From NCBI GenBank assembly GCA_014896235.1, contig JADBKU010000029.1:1-50933 (forward strand): a stretch of DNA of 50,933 nucleotides, written 5' to 3'. Shown here one piece after another: positions 16,684 to 25,335 of this stretch. The translations under genes were made by a program, and so were the position numbers. A model generated the notes under the pieces. It was not told where the DNA came from. It did no database searches and saw nothing but the letters and a program-made list of their open reading frames with translations. The stretch is from a bacterium. Its GTDB lineage: Bacteria; Desulfobacterota; Binatia; Binatales; Binataceae. How positions within the stretch are numbered: position 1 is the stretch's first letter; the number at the start of each line of letters is the position of its first letter.

Positions 16684-17640
16684 TCAGGCTTCGAAGTAGC
16701 GCCGCGGATTCTCGATCATCATCGTGTCGATCTTGCGCTGGGCCACTCCCGCTTCTTTCAGCGCCGGCACAATATGCTTGAAAATGTGCGTCGGATTCCA
16801 GTTTTCGATCAGCTTGCGGGTCTTTTCGTCCATGTCCGGCAGTCCCTTGCCGAGCCAGCACGCGACCGAATCGTGCGAGAGCACGAGCTGCTTCTCAAAA
16901 CCAATTCCGACCAGCCCGATTAGCGCGGCCAGCCGCAGGCGGTCCGGATGCAAAAAGTCGAGTCCGAAGCGATCGAAACCGAGGTAGCATCCGCGGTCGA
17001 GCATGTCCGTATGGTACCGCAGGTCGGACGCGCCGCAGCTGTGGCCGATCACGACGTGCGCGAAATCCACGCCTTCGGACGCGAAAATGTCGAGCTGCTC
17101 GCGGCCCATCGTGCCTTCATCCGTATGCGTCGTGATCGGCGCGCCAGTACGCTTCGACGCCCGCGCCGCCGCACGCAGGCATTTTTCTTCGTACTCGGTG
17201 ATCCGGTCCTTGCCGGTCGCGCACTTGATAATGCCGGCCTTGATTCCGGTCTCGCCGATCCCCTTGGTCAGCTCGGTCACGTATACGTCTGCGATTTCTT
17301 CGATCGAACGCTGCTTGAAATACGGCGTATTGCCAAGGTCTTCCTTGTACAGGCCGGTCGCGCAAATCACGTTGATTCCGGTCTTTTCGGCGACTTCCGC
17401 CATGAACACAACGTCGCGCCCGATGTCGTTCGGACACGGATCGACGAACGTGCTGAGTCCGAGGTCCTTCAGCTCCTTGAGCCGTTCGGTCGCCTGCTTC
17501 AGCGCCGTCTTGCGGTCGAAGCGCGGCGCCGTGCAATCCAGCTCCCATCCGGCCCAGCCGATCAGCAGATGCTCATGCATCAGCGTGACGCCGAGCTTGT
17601 CCGTGTTTACCGTTCCCGTGACTGTATTGATCGTTTTCAT
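16684..17640 (-). CDS. Phosphotriesterase-family metal-dependent hydrolase (PTE/lactonase-like)
   Basis: A 318-residue TIM-barrel amidohydrolase of the phosphotriesterase family (which includes phosphotriesterase-like lactonases). Metal ligands are visible: MHEHLL on strand 1, the bridging Lys in GIIKCATGKD on strand 4, His in PITTHTD on strand 5, His in VIGHSCG on strand 6, and Asp in LVLSHDSVA on strand 8. Natural substrates of most members are lactones or unknown esters; phosphotriesters cannot be assumed. The C-terminus (MMIENPRRYFEA) is typical. The gene is monocistronic between lspA and a strong terminator. Confidence 0.9.
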   Translation of the reverse strand: MKTINTVTGTVNTDKLGVTLMHEHLLIGWAGWELDCTAPRFDRKTALKQATERLKELKDLGLSTFVDPCPNDIGRDVVFMAEVAEKTGINVICATGLYKEDLGNTPYFKQRSIEEIADVYVTELTKGIGETGIKAGIIKCATGKDRITEYEEKCLRAAARASKRTGAPITTHTDEGTMGREQLDIFASEGVDFAHVVIGHSCGASDLRYHTDMLDRGCYLGFDRFGLDFLHPDRLRLAALIGLVGIGFEKQLVLSHDSVACWLGKGLPDMDEKTRKLIENWNPTHIFKHIVPALKEAGVAQRKIDTMMIENPRRYFEA

Positions 17641-17715
17641 CGCCGCTGCGCTCCCCGGCCCCGCGGCTTTGACGCCGCGTGCTTGACATACGCTAGCCGC
17701 GCGCCGACCGCGCCG

Positions 17716-18255
17716 TCAAACCACGCGCGCGGCGGAGCGATCGTCCAGCCACGTGAACAGCAAGATCATCGCGACTCCGACCGTGATCGCCGAATCCGCG
17801 ATATTGAAGACCGGGTAGCTGAAGCTCGCGTGATGGAAATAGATGAAATCGGTGACCAGACCGCGCGACAGCCGATCGATCAGGTTGCCGATCGTGCCGC
17901 CCAGCACCAGGGCGAACGCCGCGGCGGTCCGTGCCGGCGTCGTCCGCCGCGCCATCAGGACGATCAGCACAACGATCGCCGCGAGCGAAATTCCGACGAA
18001 AAAGCCGTGCCGGAACCATTGCGGCATCGTCGCGAACAGGCTGAACGCGGCGCCGGGATTGCGCGTATAGGTCACGTCGAGCCAGCCCGGAATCAGAGGA
18101 ATCGTCTGGTTCAACTCGAAATGGGCACGCACGTAAATCTTGCTGAGCTGATCGATCAGCACCACCGGCGCGGTCACGAACGCGAGCATCGGCCCGAGCC
18201 GGCTTAGGCTTTGCTGATCGCGTCCGGCGCCGGCGGCGGGCGCGATCCGCGCCAT
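17716..18255 (-). CDS. lspA: Lipoprotein signal peptidase II
   Basis: LspA cleaves the signal peptide of prolipoproteins in the inner membrane. Four hydrophobic segments are visible, and both catalytic aspartates sit in conserved boxes: GGTIGNLIDRLSRG and FNIADSAITVG. The TRNPGAAFS motif is also present. I start at the ATG 4 nt after the ileS stop (179 aa), which fits tight coupling to ileS, the common ileS-lspA order. A longer start would overlap ileS. Its substrates include the RlpA-like lipoprotein in this window. Confidence 0.93.
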   Translation of the reverse strand: MARIAPAAGAGRDQQSLSRLGPMLAFVTAPVVLIDQLSKIYVRAHFELNQTIPLIPGWLDVTYTRNPGAAFSLFATMPQWFRHGFFVGISLAAIVVLIVLMARRTTPARTAAAFALVLGGTIGNLIDRLSRGLVTDFIYFHHASFSYPVFNIADSAITVGVAMILLFTWLDDRSAARVV

Positions 18256-18259
18256 CGTT

Positions 18260-21124
18260 TCAGCCACCGACGACCGCCCGGCAGCGCTCATCGAGCTCGC
18301 CTTCGCCCTCGAAATATTTCCAGCATCGCGGACACTTCCGCCCCGCCGCCTTGCGTCCGATCACGCTGATCGGCGGAAGATCCGGCAGATGCGCAGCGAC
18401 GCGGTGAAATGGATTTTCGGAGTTTTGTTCGATGCCGCCGTCATGCGCCGCGCCGTTCGACAGAACTTTCACGTCGGAAACGATGAACAAATCCTTGAGC
18501 TGATCGCGATAATTCTTGAGCATCGCGGCAAAGTCTGGATTTTGCAGGCCGACCACGATCTCCGCCTCCAGCGGCGCGCCGATTTCGCTCGCCTGCCGCA
18601 TCGCTTCCAGCACCTTCAGCGCTTCGCCGCGAACGGCGAGCAGCCGCTCCCAGCGTGCTTCCAACTCGCCGTCAACGAACCGATCGTCAGGCGGCGCGAG
18701 CGTCAATAGATGCACGCTGTCGCCCGTTCGTCCGGGAATATGCGAATAGATCTCGTCCGCCGTGTATGGGATCAGCGGCGCGAGCATCCGCGCCAGCCCA
18801 TCCACCATCAGATAAAGCGCATTTTGCGCCGAGCGCCGCTCGCGCGATTTCTCCGCGTCGCAGTAGAGCCGATCGCGCGTTACGTCGATATAGAGCGAAC
18901 TCAGCTCGACCACCACGAAATTCAGCATCGCCCGGTACGCCGCTTGAAAGTCATACGCCTCGTATGCGTTTCTGACTTCGGCCTTGAGTTTCTCGAAGCG
19001 GCCCAGGATATAGCGGTCGAATTCGAGCATCGCCGGCGGCGCGAGCGCGTCGCGCGCAGGATCGAAATCGTAGAGGTTGCCGAGCATGTAACGGCAGGTG
19101 TTGCGAATCTTGCGATACGATTCGGAAACCGAACTGTAGATCGTCGGGCCGAGCGCCAGTTCGCTGGTATAATCGAGCGACGCATAGACCAGCCGCAGCA
19201 CGTCGGCGCCGATCCGGTTGACGGCGTCGGCCGCGTCCTCGGAATTGCCGAGCGACTTCGACATCTTGCGCCCCTGCTCGTCGACCGTCAGCCCGTGGCT
19301 GATCACGCTGCGAAACGGGGCGCGGCCGCGCTCGGCGACCGCGCAGGTCAGCGACGATCCGAACCATCCGCGCGCCTGCTCGACCGCTTCGAGATATGCG
19401 TCGGCCGGCCACGACAACTCCGGCCGCTTGCCCAGTACGGCGGCCTGCGACGATCCCGAATCGAACCAGACGTCGAGCACGTCCTCTTCCTTCGTGAATT
19501 CGCCGCCGCCGCAATTCGCGCACTTGACCGATCCGGCGAAATCGCCGGCCGGGCGCACGAACCACGCGTCCGATCCCTCGCGCGCGAAGATCTCCTCCGC
19601 CGCGCGCATCACTTCATCGTACAACTCGACCCGCCCGCATCCCGCGCAGCGCAGCGCCGGAATCGGCACGCCCCAGGCGCGCTGGCGCGAAAGGCACCAG
19701 TCCGGCCGGGTCTCGGTCATGTTGCGAATTCGATCGCGCGACCACGCCGGAATCCATTTCACCGCGTCGATTTCGGCGATTACCCGCTCGCGCAGCCGAT
19801 TGTGGTCGATTCGCAAAAACCATTGTTCGGCCGCGAGGAAAATCAGCGGATTCTTGCATCGCCAGCAATGCGGATAGCTATGCGTGTAGTCGTGCGCGTG
19901 GAGCAGCGCGCCGATCTCGCGCAGCTTCGCGACGATCGCGGGATTCGCCTTGAAGACGTTCTGACCCGCCCATTCGCCCGCCTCGGCGGTGAAGGTTCCC
20001 GTGCGATCCACGGGCGTGAACGGCTCCAGACCGTACTGATTTCCGGCCACGAAATCTTCGTAGCCGTGGCCGGGCGCTGTATGCACCAGGCCGGTGCCGG
20101 CCTCGGCCGTCACGTGATCGCCGTACATCAGCTTAACATCGCGGCCGGCGAACGGATGGCGGAAAATGTCGCGCCCGTCGCGCGCTCGCAGCGCGGCGCT
20201 GTCGAGCACGATCGTCTTTTCGACCGTCAGCCCGCATTCTTTCGCGACCGCGTCGGCCAGCCGCTCGGCGACGACATAGTATTTATCGCCGACCTTGAGC
20301 GCGACGTATTCGAACGTCGGATTCAGGCTGATGCCGAGATTGGCCGGCAGCGTCCATGGCGTGGTCGTCCAGATCACGGCGAACAATTTTCCCGCGCGCC
20401 GCGCCGCCTCCAGTTCGGCGCCATCCGCCGGATTCGCGGCAAGATCGGAAGCGTCGCCAGCGGCGTCGTTGAACGCGAAGGCGACGTAAATCGACGGCGA
20501 CTTATGCTCGCGGTATTCGACCTCCGCCTCCGCCAGCGCGGTGCGATCGGAAAAGCACCAATGGACCGGGCGCAGGCCGCGATAGACGTATCCGGCCGCC
20601 GTGAGTTTGCGCAGCACGCCGATTTCGGCCGCGTCGTATTCCGGATCCATCGTGATATACGGCCGATACCAGTCGCCGACGCATCCGAGCCGCATGAAAT
20701 CCGCGCGCTGAATGTCGATCCATTTTTCCGCCTCAGCGCGGCACAGGCGGCGCAATTCGAGCTTCGAAAGCGTGCGCGCCTTCTCGCCCAAATCGCGCGA
20801 GACTTTGAACTCGATCGGCATCCCGTGACAGTCCCATCCCGGCACGTACGGCGTCCGGAACCCCATCATCGAGCGCGACCGTACCACGAAATCCTTGAGC
20901 GCCTTGTTGAGCGCCGTGCCCATATGCACGCGGCCGTTCGCGTAGGGCGGTCCGTCATGCAGAATCCAGCTTTGGGCGTTCGCGCGCGCCTCCAGGATTC
21001 GCGCGTACAGATTCGTCTCGTTCCAGCGCTTGAGCAGTTCCGGCTCCCGTTTCGGCAGGTTCGCCTTCATCGGAAAGTCGGTCTTGGGCAATTTCAGCGT
21101 CGCTTTATAATCGGTCTCGGCCAC
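18260..21124 (-). CDS. ileS: Isoleucyl-tRNA synthetase
   Basis: IleRS charges tRNA-Ile and edits mischarged Val. The 954-residue protein has the HIGH-like box ANGRVHMGTALNKAL, the CP1 editing domain (TTPWTLPANLGISLNP and GTGLVHTAPGHGYED), the WFDSGSS signature, and KMSKSLGN. The C-terminal zinc module reads CPRC at 931-934 and only one further Cys (948): Asp945 stands where the third zinc Cys is usual. It is followed by lspA. Upstream, 128 bp separate it from the Yip1-type gene; I found no T-box. Confidence 0.96.
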   Translation of the reverse strand: MAETDYKATLKLPKTDFPMKANLPKREPELLKRWNETNLYARILEARANAQSWILHDGPPYANGRVHMGTALNKALKDFVVRSRSMMGFRTPYVPGWDCHGMPIEFKVSRDLGEKARTLSKLELRRLCRAEAEKWIDIQRADFMRLGCVGDWYRPYITMDPEYDAAEIGVLRKLTAAGYVYRGLRPVHWCFSDRTALAEAEVEYREHKSPSIYVAFAFNDAAGDASDLAANPADGAELEAARRAGKLFAVIWTTTPWTLPANLGISLNPTFEYVALKVGDKYYVVAERLADAVAKECGLTVEKTIVLDSAALRARDGRDIFRHPFAGRDVKLMYGDHVTAEAGTGLVHTAPGHGYEDFVAGNQYGLEPFTPVDRTGTFTAEAGEWAGQNVFKANPAIVAKLREIGALLHAHDYTHSYPHCWRCKNPLIFLAAEQWFLRIDHNRLRERVIAEIDAVKWIPAWSRDRIRNMTETRPDWCLSRQRAWGVPIPALRCAGCGRVELYDEVMRAAEEIFAREGSDAWFVRPAGDFAGSVKCANCGGGEFTKEEDVLDVWFDSGSSQAAVLGKRPELSWPADAYLEAVEQARGWFGSSLTCAVAERGRAPFRSVISHGLTVDEQGRKMSKSLGNSEDAADAVNRIGADVLRLVYASLDYTSELALGPTIYSSVSESYRKIRNTCRYMLGNLYDFDPARDALAPPAMLEFDRYILGRFEKLKAEVRNAYEAYDFQAAYRAMLNFVVVELSSLYIDVTRDRLYCDAEKSRERRSAQNALYLMVDGLARMLAPLIPYTADEIYSHIPGRTGDSVHLLTLAPPDDRFVDGELEARWERLLAVRGEALKVLEAMRQASEIGAPLEAEIVVGLQNPDFAAMLKNYRDQLKDLFIVSDVKVLSNGAAHDGGIEQNSENPFHRVAAHLPDLPPISVIGRKAAGRKCPRCWKYFEGEGELDERCRAVVGG

Positions 21125-21252
21125 AGGCGGATTCGGCGCGCGGCGGCGAACAGCCGGCGCGGCCGTCGAACTCCTTGGTTTGTGTGCAAATTCGCGTAAT
21201 CGAACTCAGAATAGCCGATCGACTCGCGCCGGCGCGAGCCGCCCGGCGGCGC

Positions 21253-21963
21253 TCAAGCGAGCGCGCGGCCGGCCGTAATCGCCAGATGCACCGTAATCAT
21301 CACAGCAACTAGCACCAACATAACCGCCAGCAAGCCCAGAATAACCGCTCCCAGCGCACGCCACGCCGAGAAGCCGTGCACTTCGCCGAGGCATTTGAGC
21401 GAGATTACGAACGCCCACAGCGTGACGATTCCTGCGGCCGTCCGGATATCCGATCTTGCGGCCAGACCGAGCGCCGCCACGACCATGCCTGTGATCATCA
21501 GGTAAATTTCCGGCGCCTGCGCCCACGCCAGCGCCGCCCGCACCTGAACCGCGTCCGCCGCCCCGCCCAGCATCGCCCCCGACCATCTGAACAACGCGCC
21601 CAGTAGATAGAGCGTTACGATATTCAAGCCGCCGCTGATTACCGCTCCGGTTGCGCTCGATAGATATCCGGTAAGATAGAAGGCGGCGATATTCATGTTC
21701 GCGAAGCCGAAAATCGGCGGGGCCGCCGCCGATGCCGCCGAAATCAGGGAGTTCGCCGAAGTCCATGGATGGATTCCGGACAGGTGTGGCGCAAGCGTCT
21801 TGGATGCGGGCGTCAGAGCGGCCAGTACGCCCGCCACAAACGCGATCCCGACCGCGAACTTGCGCGGATCCGCATCGATGATGCGCCGGATCGTCGCGCG
21901 CGGCCGAAGCAAAATCGACAGCCATGCTTCGATCCAGATGTTCCCGGCCGCGTCGGCGTCCAA
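21253..21963 (-). CDS. Yip1-type multi-pass membrane protein, copy A
   Basis: A 236-residue integral membrane protein with about five hydrophobic segments. It resembles bacterial YIP1-domain proteins, which are of unknown function (WLSILLRPRATIRRIID before the first membrane segment; then an amphipathic LFRWSGAMLGG, and VQVRAALAWAQAPEI). The loop after the first helix is Ala/Ser-rich. It is a tandem paralogue of the gene immediately upstream, from which it is 39 bp away. The C-terminal ~58 codons are identical at DNA level to the neighbour, whereas the middle has diverged. Confidence 0.75.
   Translation of the reverse strand: MDADAAGNIWIEAWLSILLRPRATIRRIIDADPRKFAVGIAFVAGVLAALTPASKTLAPHLSGIHPWTSANSLISAASAAAPPIFGFANMNIAAFYLTGYLSSATGAVISGGLNIVTLYLLGALFRWSGAMLGGAADAVQVRAALAWAQAPEIYLMITGMVVAALGLAARSDIRTAAGIVTLWAFVISLKCLGEVHGFSAWRALGAVILGLLAVMLVLVAVMITVHLAITAGRALA
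21258..21433 (-). repeat. 176-bp block, identical to 22008-22183 (copy A)
   Basis: This block encodes the C-terminal part of the copy-A Yip1 gene. Compared with 22008-22183, 750 bp away, I found no difference over 176 positions. The central parts of the two genes differ at many positions, which points to recent gene conversion or a recent partial duplication. Confidence 0.9.
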
Positions 21964-22002
21964 GTTTGCTCCTGATATTTACGCAGCGCCCCGGCTAAGC
22001 GC

Positions 22003-22656
22003 TCAGCCGAGCGCGCGGCCGGCCGTAATCGCCAGATGCACCGTAATCATCACAGCAACTAGCACCAACATAACCGCCAGCAAGCCCAGAATAACCGCTC
22101 CCAGCGCACGCCACGCCGAGAAGCCGTGCACTTCGCCGAGGCATTTGAGCGAGATTACGAACGCCCACAGCGTGACGATTCCTTCGACCAGTCCAAACGC
22201 CGAGTGTTGCGCATAAACCCCCGCCGGCGCGCCGGCCAGACCGAGCGCCGCCACGATTATGCCCACGATCGTCAGGTAAATCTCGGGCACCTGCGACCAC
22301 GCCAGCGCCGCCCGCACTTGAACTGCCTCCGCCGTTCCGCCCAGCATCGCCCCCGACCATCGGTAGAGCGCGCCGAACACAAACAGCATCGCGACGTTCA
22401 CTCCGCCCATAAACAACGCCGCGAGCGCGAGTCCCAGCGGCCCGATGTGCGGCATCCGCATATGCATGTGCGGCATCGGCGCGTTCATCAGGCTGGCGCG
22501 GATATTCACCATCGTGAGCGCGCCCGCCACAAACGCGATACCGACCGCGAACTTGCGCGGATCCGCATCGATGATGCGCCGGATCGTCGCGCGCGGCCGC
22601 ACCCAAATCGACAGCCACGCCTCGACCCAGATATCGCCTACCGCTTCGCCGTCCAT
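22003..22656 (-). CDS. Yip1-type multi-pass membrane protein, copy B
   Basis: A 217-residue paralogue of the adjacent copy A. I start at the ATG giving MDGEAVGDIWVEAW, which aligns position for position with MDADAAGNIWIEAW of copy A; a GTG 12 nt earlier is possible. About five membrane segments are visible. Its distinctive feature is a Met/His-rich loop at residues 61-70 (MPHMHMRMPH) between the first and second segments, absent from copy A, which could bind Cu(I), Zn or Ni. Function unknown. It is divergent from the CoA-transferase operon. Confidence 0.75.
   Translation of the reverse strand: MDGEAVGDIWVEAWLSIWVRPRATIRRIIDADPRKFAVGIAFVAGALTMVNIRASLMNAPMPHMHMRMPHIGPLGLALAALFMGGVNVAMLFVFGALYRWSGAMLGGTAEAVQVRAALAWSQVPEIYLTIVGIIVAALGLAGAPAGVYAQHSAFGLVEGIVTLWAFVISLKCLGEVHGFSAWRALGAVILGLLAVMLVLVAVMITVHLAITAGRALG
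22008..22183 (-). repeat. 176-bp block, identical to 21258-21433 (copy B)
   Basis: Partner of the block in copy A. A second, shorter near-identical block exists at the 5' ends (about 22525-22595 versus 21835-21905, with one mismatch seen), so homology is high at both ends and low in the middle. Confidence 0.9.
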
Positions 22657-22697
22657 AGCCTCCCCCACTCGCGCAAGCGTTCGCCGCCGGGCGGAAT

Positions 22698-22727
22698 TTG
22701 AAAACCCGCCGGCGGTTCTCCTATAGT
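22698..22727 (+). promoter_or_regulatory. Candidate sigma70-type promoter of the CoA-transferase operon
   Basis: TTGAAA (22698-22703) and TATAGT (22722-22727) are 18 bp apart, each one mismatch from consensus. The spacer holds a perfect 10-bp palindrome CCGCCGGCGG (22706-22715), which could be an operator. The predicted start lies ~85 nt before the first gene. Confidence 0.5.
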
Positions 22728-22820
22728 TCCCGCCAATCGTAACGATCTGTCCGCGATGCGGCGAGCGGCTATTCGCGACGCTTTCGCCGCATCGCCGCGC
22801 GGACGCGCCACGAAAGGATT

Positions 22821-24032
22821 ATGCAATTGAACGACGCTGGAGCGCTGGCCGGGCTCAAGGTGCTCGATCTGACTACCGCCAGGGGCCATCTGTGCGGCAG
22901 GATTCTCGCCGACATGGGCGCCGACGTGATCAAAATCGAACCGCGCGGCGGCGACGACGGCCGCCGGCTCGGCCCGTTTCTCGACGACCGCCCGCATCCC
23001 GATCGCAGCCTGTTTTTCTGGTTCTACAATCTCAACAAGCGCTCGCTCACGCTCGATCTGAAAAATCCGCGCGGACGTGAAATTCTGCTCGCGCTGGCGC
23101 GCGGCGCCGACCTCGTAATCGAAAGCTTCACGCCCGGCGCGATCGCCGAACTTGGCGCCGGATGGAAGGAGCTGCACGCGGCGAATCCCGCCCTCATCCT
23201 GCTCTCGATCGCGCCGTTCGGTCAGACCGGACCCTATCGCGATTTCGCCGCCGACGACACGATCCTTACCGCGATGGCCGGCATGCTCTACGTTAATGGA
23301 TCACCCGGACAAAAGCCGGTCAGGCCGCTTGGCCTGCAAGCGTATCATTCCGCGGCGTATTACGCCGCAATTTCCGCGATGTGCGCGCTATTCGCCCGCG
23401 ATCGGATCGGACAAGGCCAATGGATCGATCTGAGCATGCAGGAGGCGACGATCAGCGCGGTCGAGCACGTCGCCGGCAGCTACTTCGCCGAGGGCCGCGT
23501 CGAGCCGCGCCGCGGCACGCTTCATTGGAGCCGCTACTTCAGGGTCGCGCGATGCCGCGACGGGTACGTGATGCATTGTTCGCTGGGCGATTGGACCTCT
23601 TTGGCGCAATGGGTCGCGGGCGACGGCAAGGCGCAGGACCTCGTCAATCCCGAATGGGAAGATGTGCTCTATCGCGCCGAGCACGCCGAGCATCTGTTCG
23701 ACGTGCTCGACGAATGGGTCAAAGACTACGCGCGCGATGAATTGCTGGAGCGGGCGCAGATGCTGCGGCTGCCCTACGCCAGCGTGCGCCGGCCGGAGGC
23801 CTTGTTCGAGGACGAGCAGCTTGCCGCGCGCGGCTACTTCGTCGAAGTTGAGCATCCGGAACTTGGCCGCAAGATCCGTTATCCGGGAGCGCCATTTCTG
23901 TTCAACGGCACGCCCTGGCGCGTGCGGCGCCGTCCGCCGCTGCTCGGCGAGCACAGCGAGGAGATCCTGCGCGAAGAATTGGGCCTCGACGCGGCCGAAA
24001 TCGCGACGCTCGCGGCGGAGGGGGTGATTTGA
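22821..24032 (+). CDS. Family III (CaiB/BaiF-type) CoA-transferase, apparently non-catalytic subunit
   Basis: A 403-residue protein with the CaiB/BaiF fold. The N-terminus GLKVLDLTTARGHLCGRILADMGADVIK is the family opening, and RIGQGQWIDLSMQEA the later conserved stretch. The family nucleophile is an Asp in a P-x-R-x-G...D-x-x-x-G context. Here that stretch reads PLGLQAYHSAAYYAA, with His176 at the Asp position and Tyr before it. The neighbour keeps the Asp. This suggests a heteromer in which only one subunit carries the covalent aspartyl-CoA, as described for some heteromeric family III enzymes. It starts the two-gene operon and overlaps or abuts the next gene. Confidence 0.88.
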   Translation: MQLNDAGALAGLKVLDLTTARGHLCGRILADMGADVIKIEPRGGDDGRRLGPFLDDRPHPDRSLFFWFYNLNKRSLTLDLKNPRGREILLALARGADLVIESFTPGAIAELGAGWKELHAANPALILLSIAPFGQTGPYRDFAADDTILTAMAGMLYVNGSPGQKPVRPLGLQAYHSAAYYAAISAMCALFARDRIGQGQWIDLSMQEATISAVEHVAGSYFAEGRVEPRRGTLHWSRYFRVARCRDGYVMHCSLGDWTSLAQWVAGDGKAQDLVNPEWEDVLYRAEHAEHLFDVLDEWVKDYARDELLERAQMLRLPYASVRRPEALFEDEQLAARGYFVEVEHPELGRKIRYPGAPFLFNGTPWRVRRRPPLLGEHSEEILREELGLDAAEIATLAAEGVI

Positions 24033-24034
24033 CG

Positions 24035-25234
24035 ATGGCGACCATGGCGCTCGAAGGATTACGCGTGCTCGATTTCACATGGGTCGTCGCCGGTCCGGTG
24101 GCGACCCGGATTCTGGCCGATCAGGGCGCCGAAGTGATCAAGCTGGAACGCAAACCCGGCCCGCCCGGCTCGCGCCAGATCGGCTTGCAGGGCGACCTGC
24201 ATCGCAACAAGCGCTCGATCGCGGTCAATATGAGCCATCCGAAGGGCGTCGAAATCGCGCGCCGGCTCGCGCAAATCAGCGACCTGGTGATCGACAACTT
24301 CTCGGCCCGCGTGATGCGCATGTGGGGGATGGACTACGCGAGCCTGAGCCAGGTCAATCCGGGCATCGTATGTGTCAGCATGTCCGGCTTGGGACATACC
24401 GGGCCGCGCTCTAGCTACGTCAGCTACGGCCCGACACTGCAAGCCTTGGGTGGCTATACGATGCTGATGGCCGAAGAATCGGGCGAACCGGCCGGCTTCG
24501 GTTACTCTTATGCCGACATGTCCGGCGGATATACGGGCGCGCTCGCCTCGTTGATCGCGCTGTGGGCGCGCAAGCGGACCGGCAAGGGCCAATTCGTCGA
24601 TCTTTCGCAATTCGAGGCGGTGATTAGCGTAATTGGTCCCGCGCTGCTCGATATTTCCGCAAACCATCGCGAACAGTCTCCGCCCGGATGGACGCCACAG
24701 GAGGGCCCGGCGGCGCCGCATGGAGCCTATCGATGCCGCCCGCGTGACGGCGACGACGATCGCTGGCTCGCGATCAGCGTGCGCACGCAGGCCGAATGGG
24801 ATCGCTTCGTGGCGGCGATCGGCGACCCCGGGTGGGCCGCAGACGCGAAATTCCGCACGCTCTATCTGCGAATGCGCAATCGTTCCGAACTCGACGCGCA
24901 TGTCGCCGCATGGGCGGCTCATCAATCCGCCGAAACCGCGATGCAACTTCTGCAGAACGCGGGCGTCGCTGCCGGACTCGTCGCGAATGGAGCCGACATC
25001 TGCGCCCGCGACCCGCATCTGAAGGCGCGCAATTTCTGGGGCACGGTAACTTTGCCCGATGGCCGCACCACCCACGTCACTGGAATCCCGATGAAGCTTT
25101 CGGCCACGCCGGGCGCAATCCGCACGGTATCGCCCGAGATCGGCTCGTCCAATGATTACGTGCTGGGTGAGCTGCTGGGCCTTGGCCGCGCCGAGCGCGA
25201 CGGGCTGATCGCCGACGGCGCCGTCTGGCCGTGA
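24035..25234 (+). CDS. Family III (CaiB/BaiF-type) CoA-transferase, catalytic subunit
   Basis: A 399-residue protein homologous to the preceding one. It opens with LEGLRVLDFTWVVAGPVATR and carries YSYADMSGGYTGALASL: Asp161 is the expected nucleophile, followed by the conserved Gly. RTGKGQFVDLSQFEAV matches the family. It likely moves CoA from a donor (succinyl-CoA or another) to a carboxylic acid; the acids cannot be named. I use the ATG at 24035, preceded by GGAGGGGG at 24017-24024. A TTG at 24029 overlapping the upstream TGA is the alternative. It is the second gene of the pair. Confidence 0.9.
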   Translation: MATMALEGLRVLDFTWVVAGPVATRILADQGAEVIKLERKPGPPGSRQIGLQGDLHRNKRSIAVNMSHPKGVEIARRLAQISDLVIDNFSARVMRMWGMDYASLSQVNPGIVCVSMSGLGHTGPRSSYVSYGPTLQALGGYTMLMAEESGEPAGFGYSYADMSGGYTGALASLIALWARKRTGKGQFVDLSQFEAVISVIGPALLDISANHREQSPPGWTPQEGPAAPHGAYRCRPRDGDDDRWLAISVRTQAEWDRFVAAIGDPGWAADAKFRTLYLRMRNRSELDAHVAAWAAHQSAETAMQLLQNAGVAAGLVANGADICARDPHLKARNFWGTVTLPDGRTTHVTGIPMKLSATPGAIRTVSPEIGSSNDYVLGELLGLGRAERDGLIADGAVWP

Positions 25235-25335
25235 GTTTTGTTACGCGCGGACTTGCGTTAAAGCGGCGGGAATTGTTCTATTGTCGATAAATTTTCGCTC
25301 GAACAGGCCGCTTGCGCGGCCCGAACGGTAGCGCC

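Noticed and set aside
15413..16699. Long Arg-rich frame overlapping aroK/aroB
   Set aside because: Arginine-dominated composition and no family resemblance; aroB is certain in its own frame.
18710..21199. Very long open frame opposite ileS (~830 codons)
   Set aside because: Same reason: ileS is complete on the other strand, and the antisense product has no recognisable motif.
21206..21925. Gly/Ala/Arg-rich frame inside the Yip1 copy A gene
   Set aside because: A shifted reading of a gene whose real frame gives five membrane segments; the same mirror exists in copy B.
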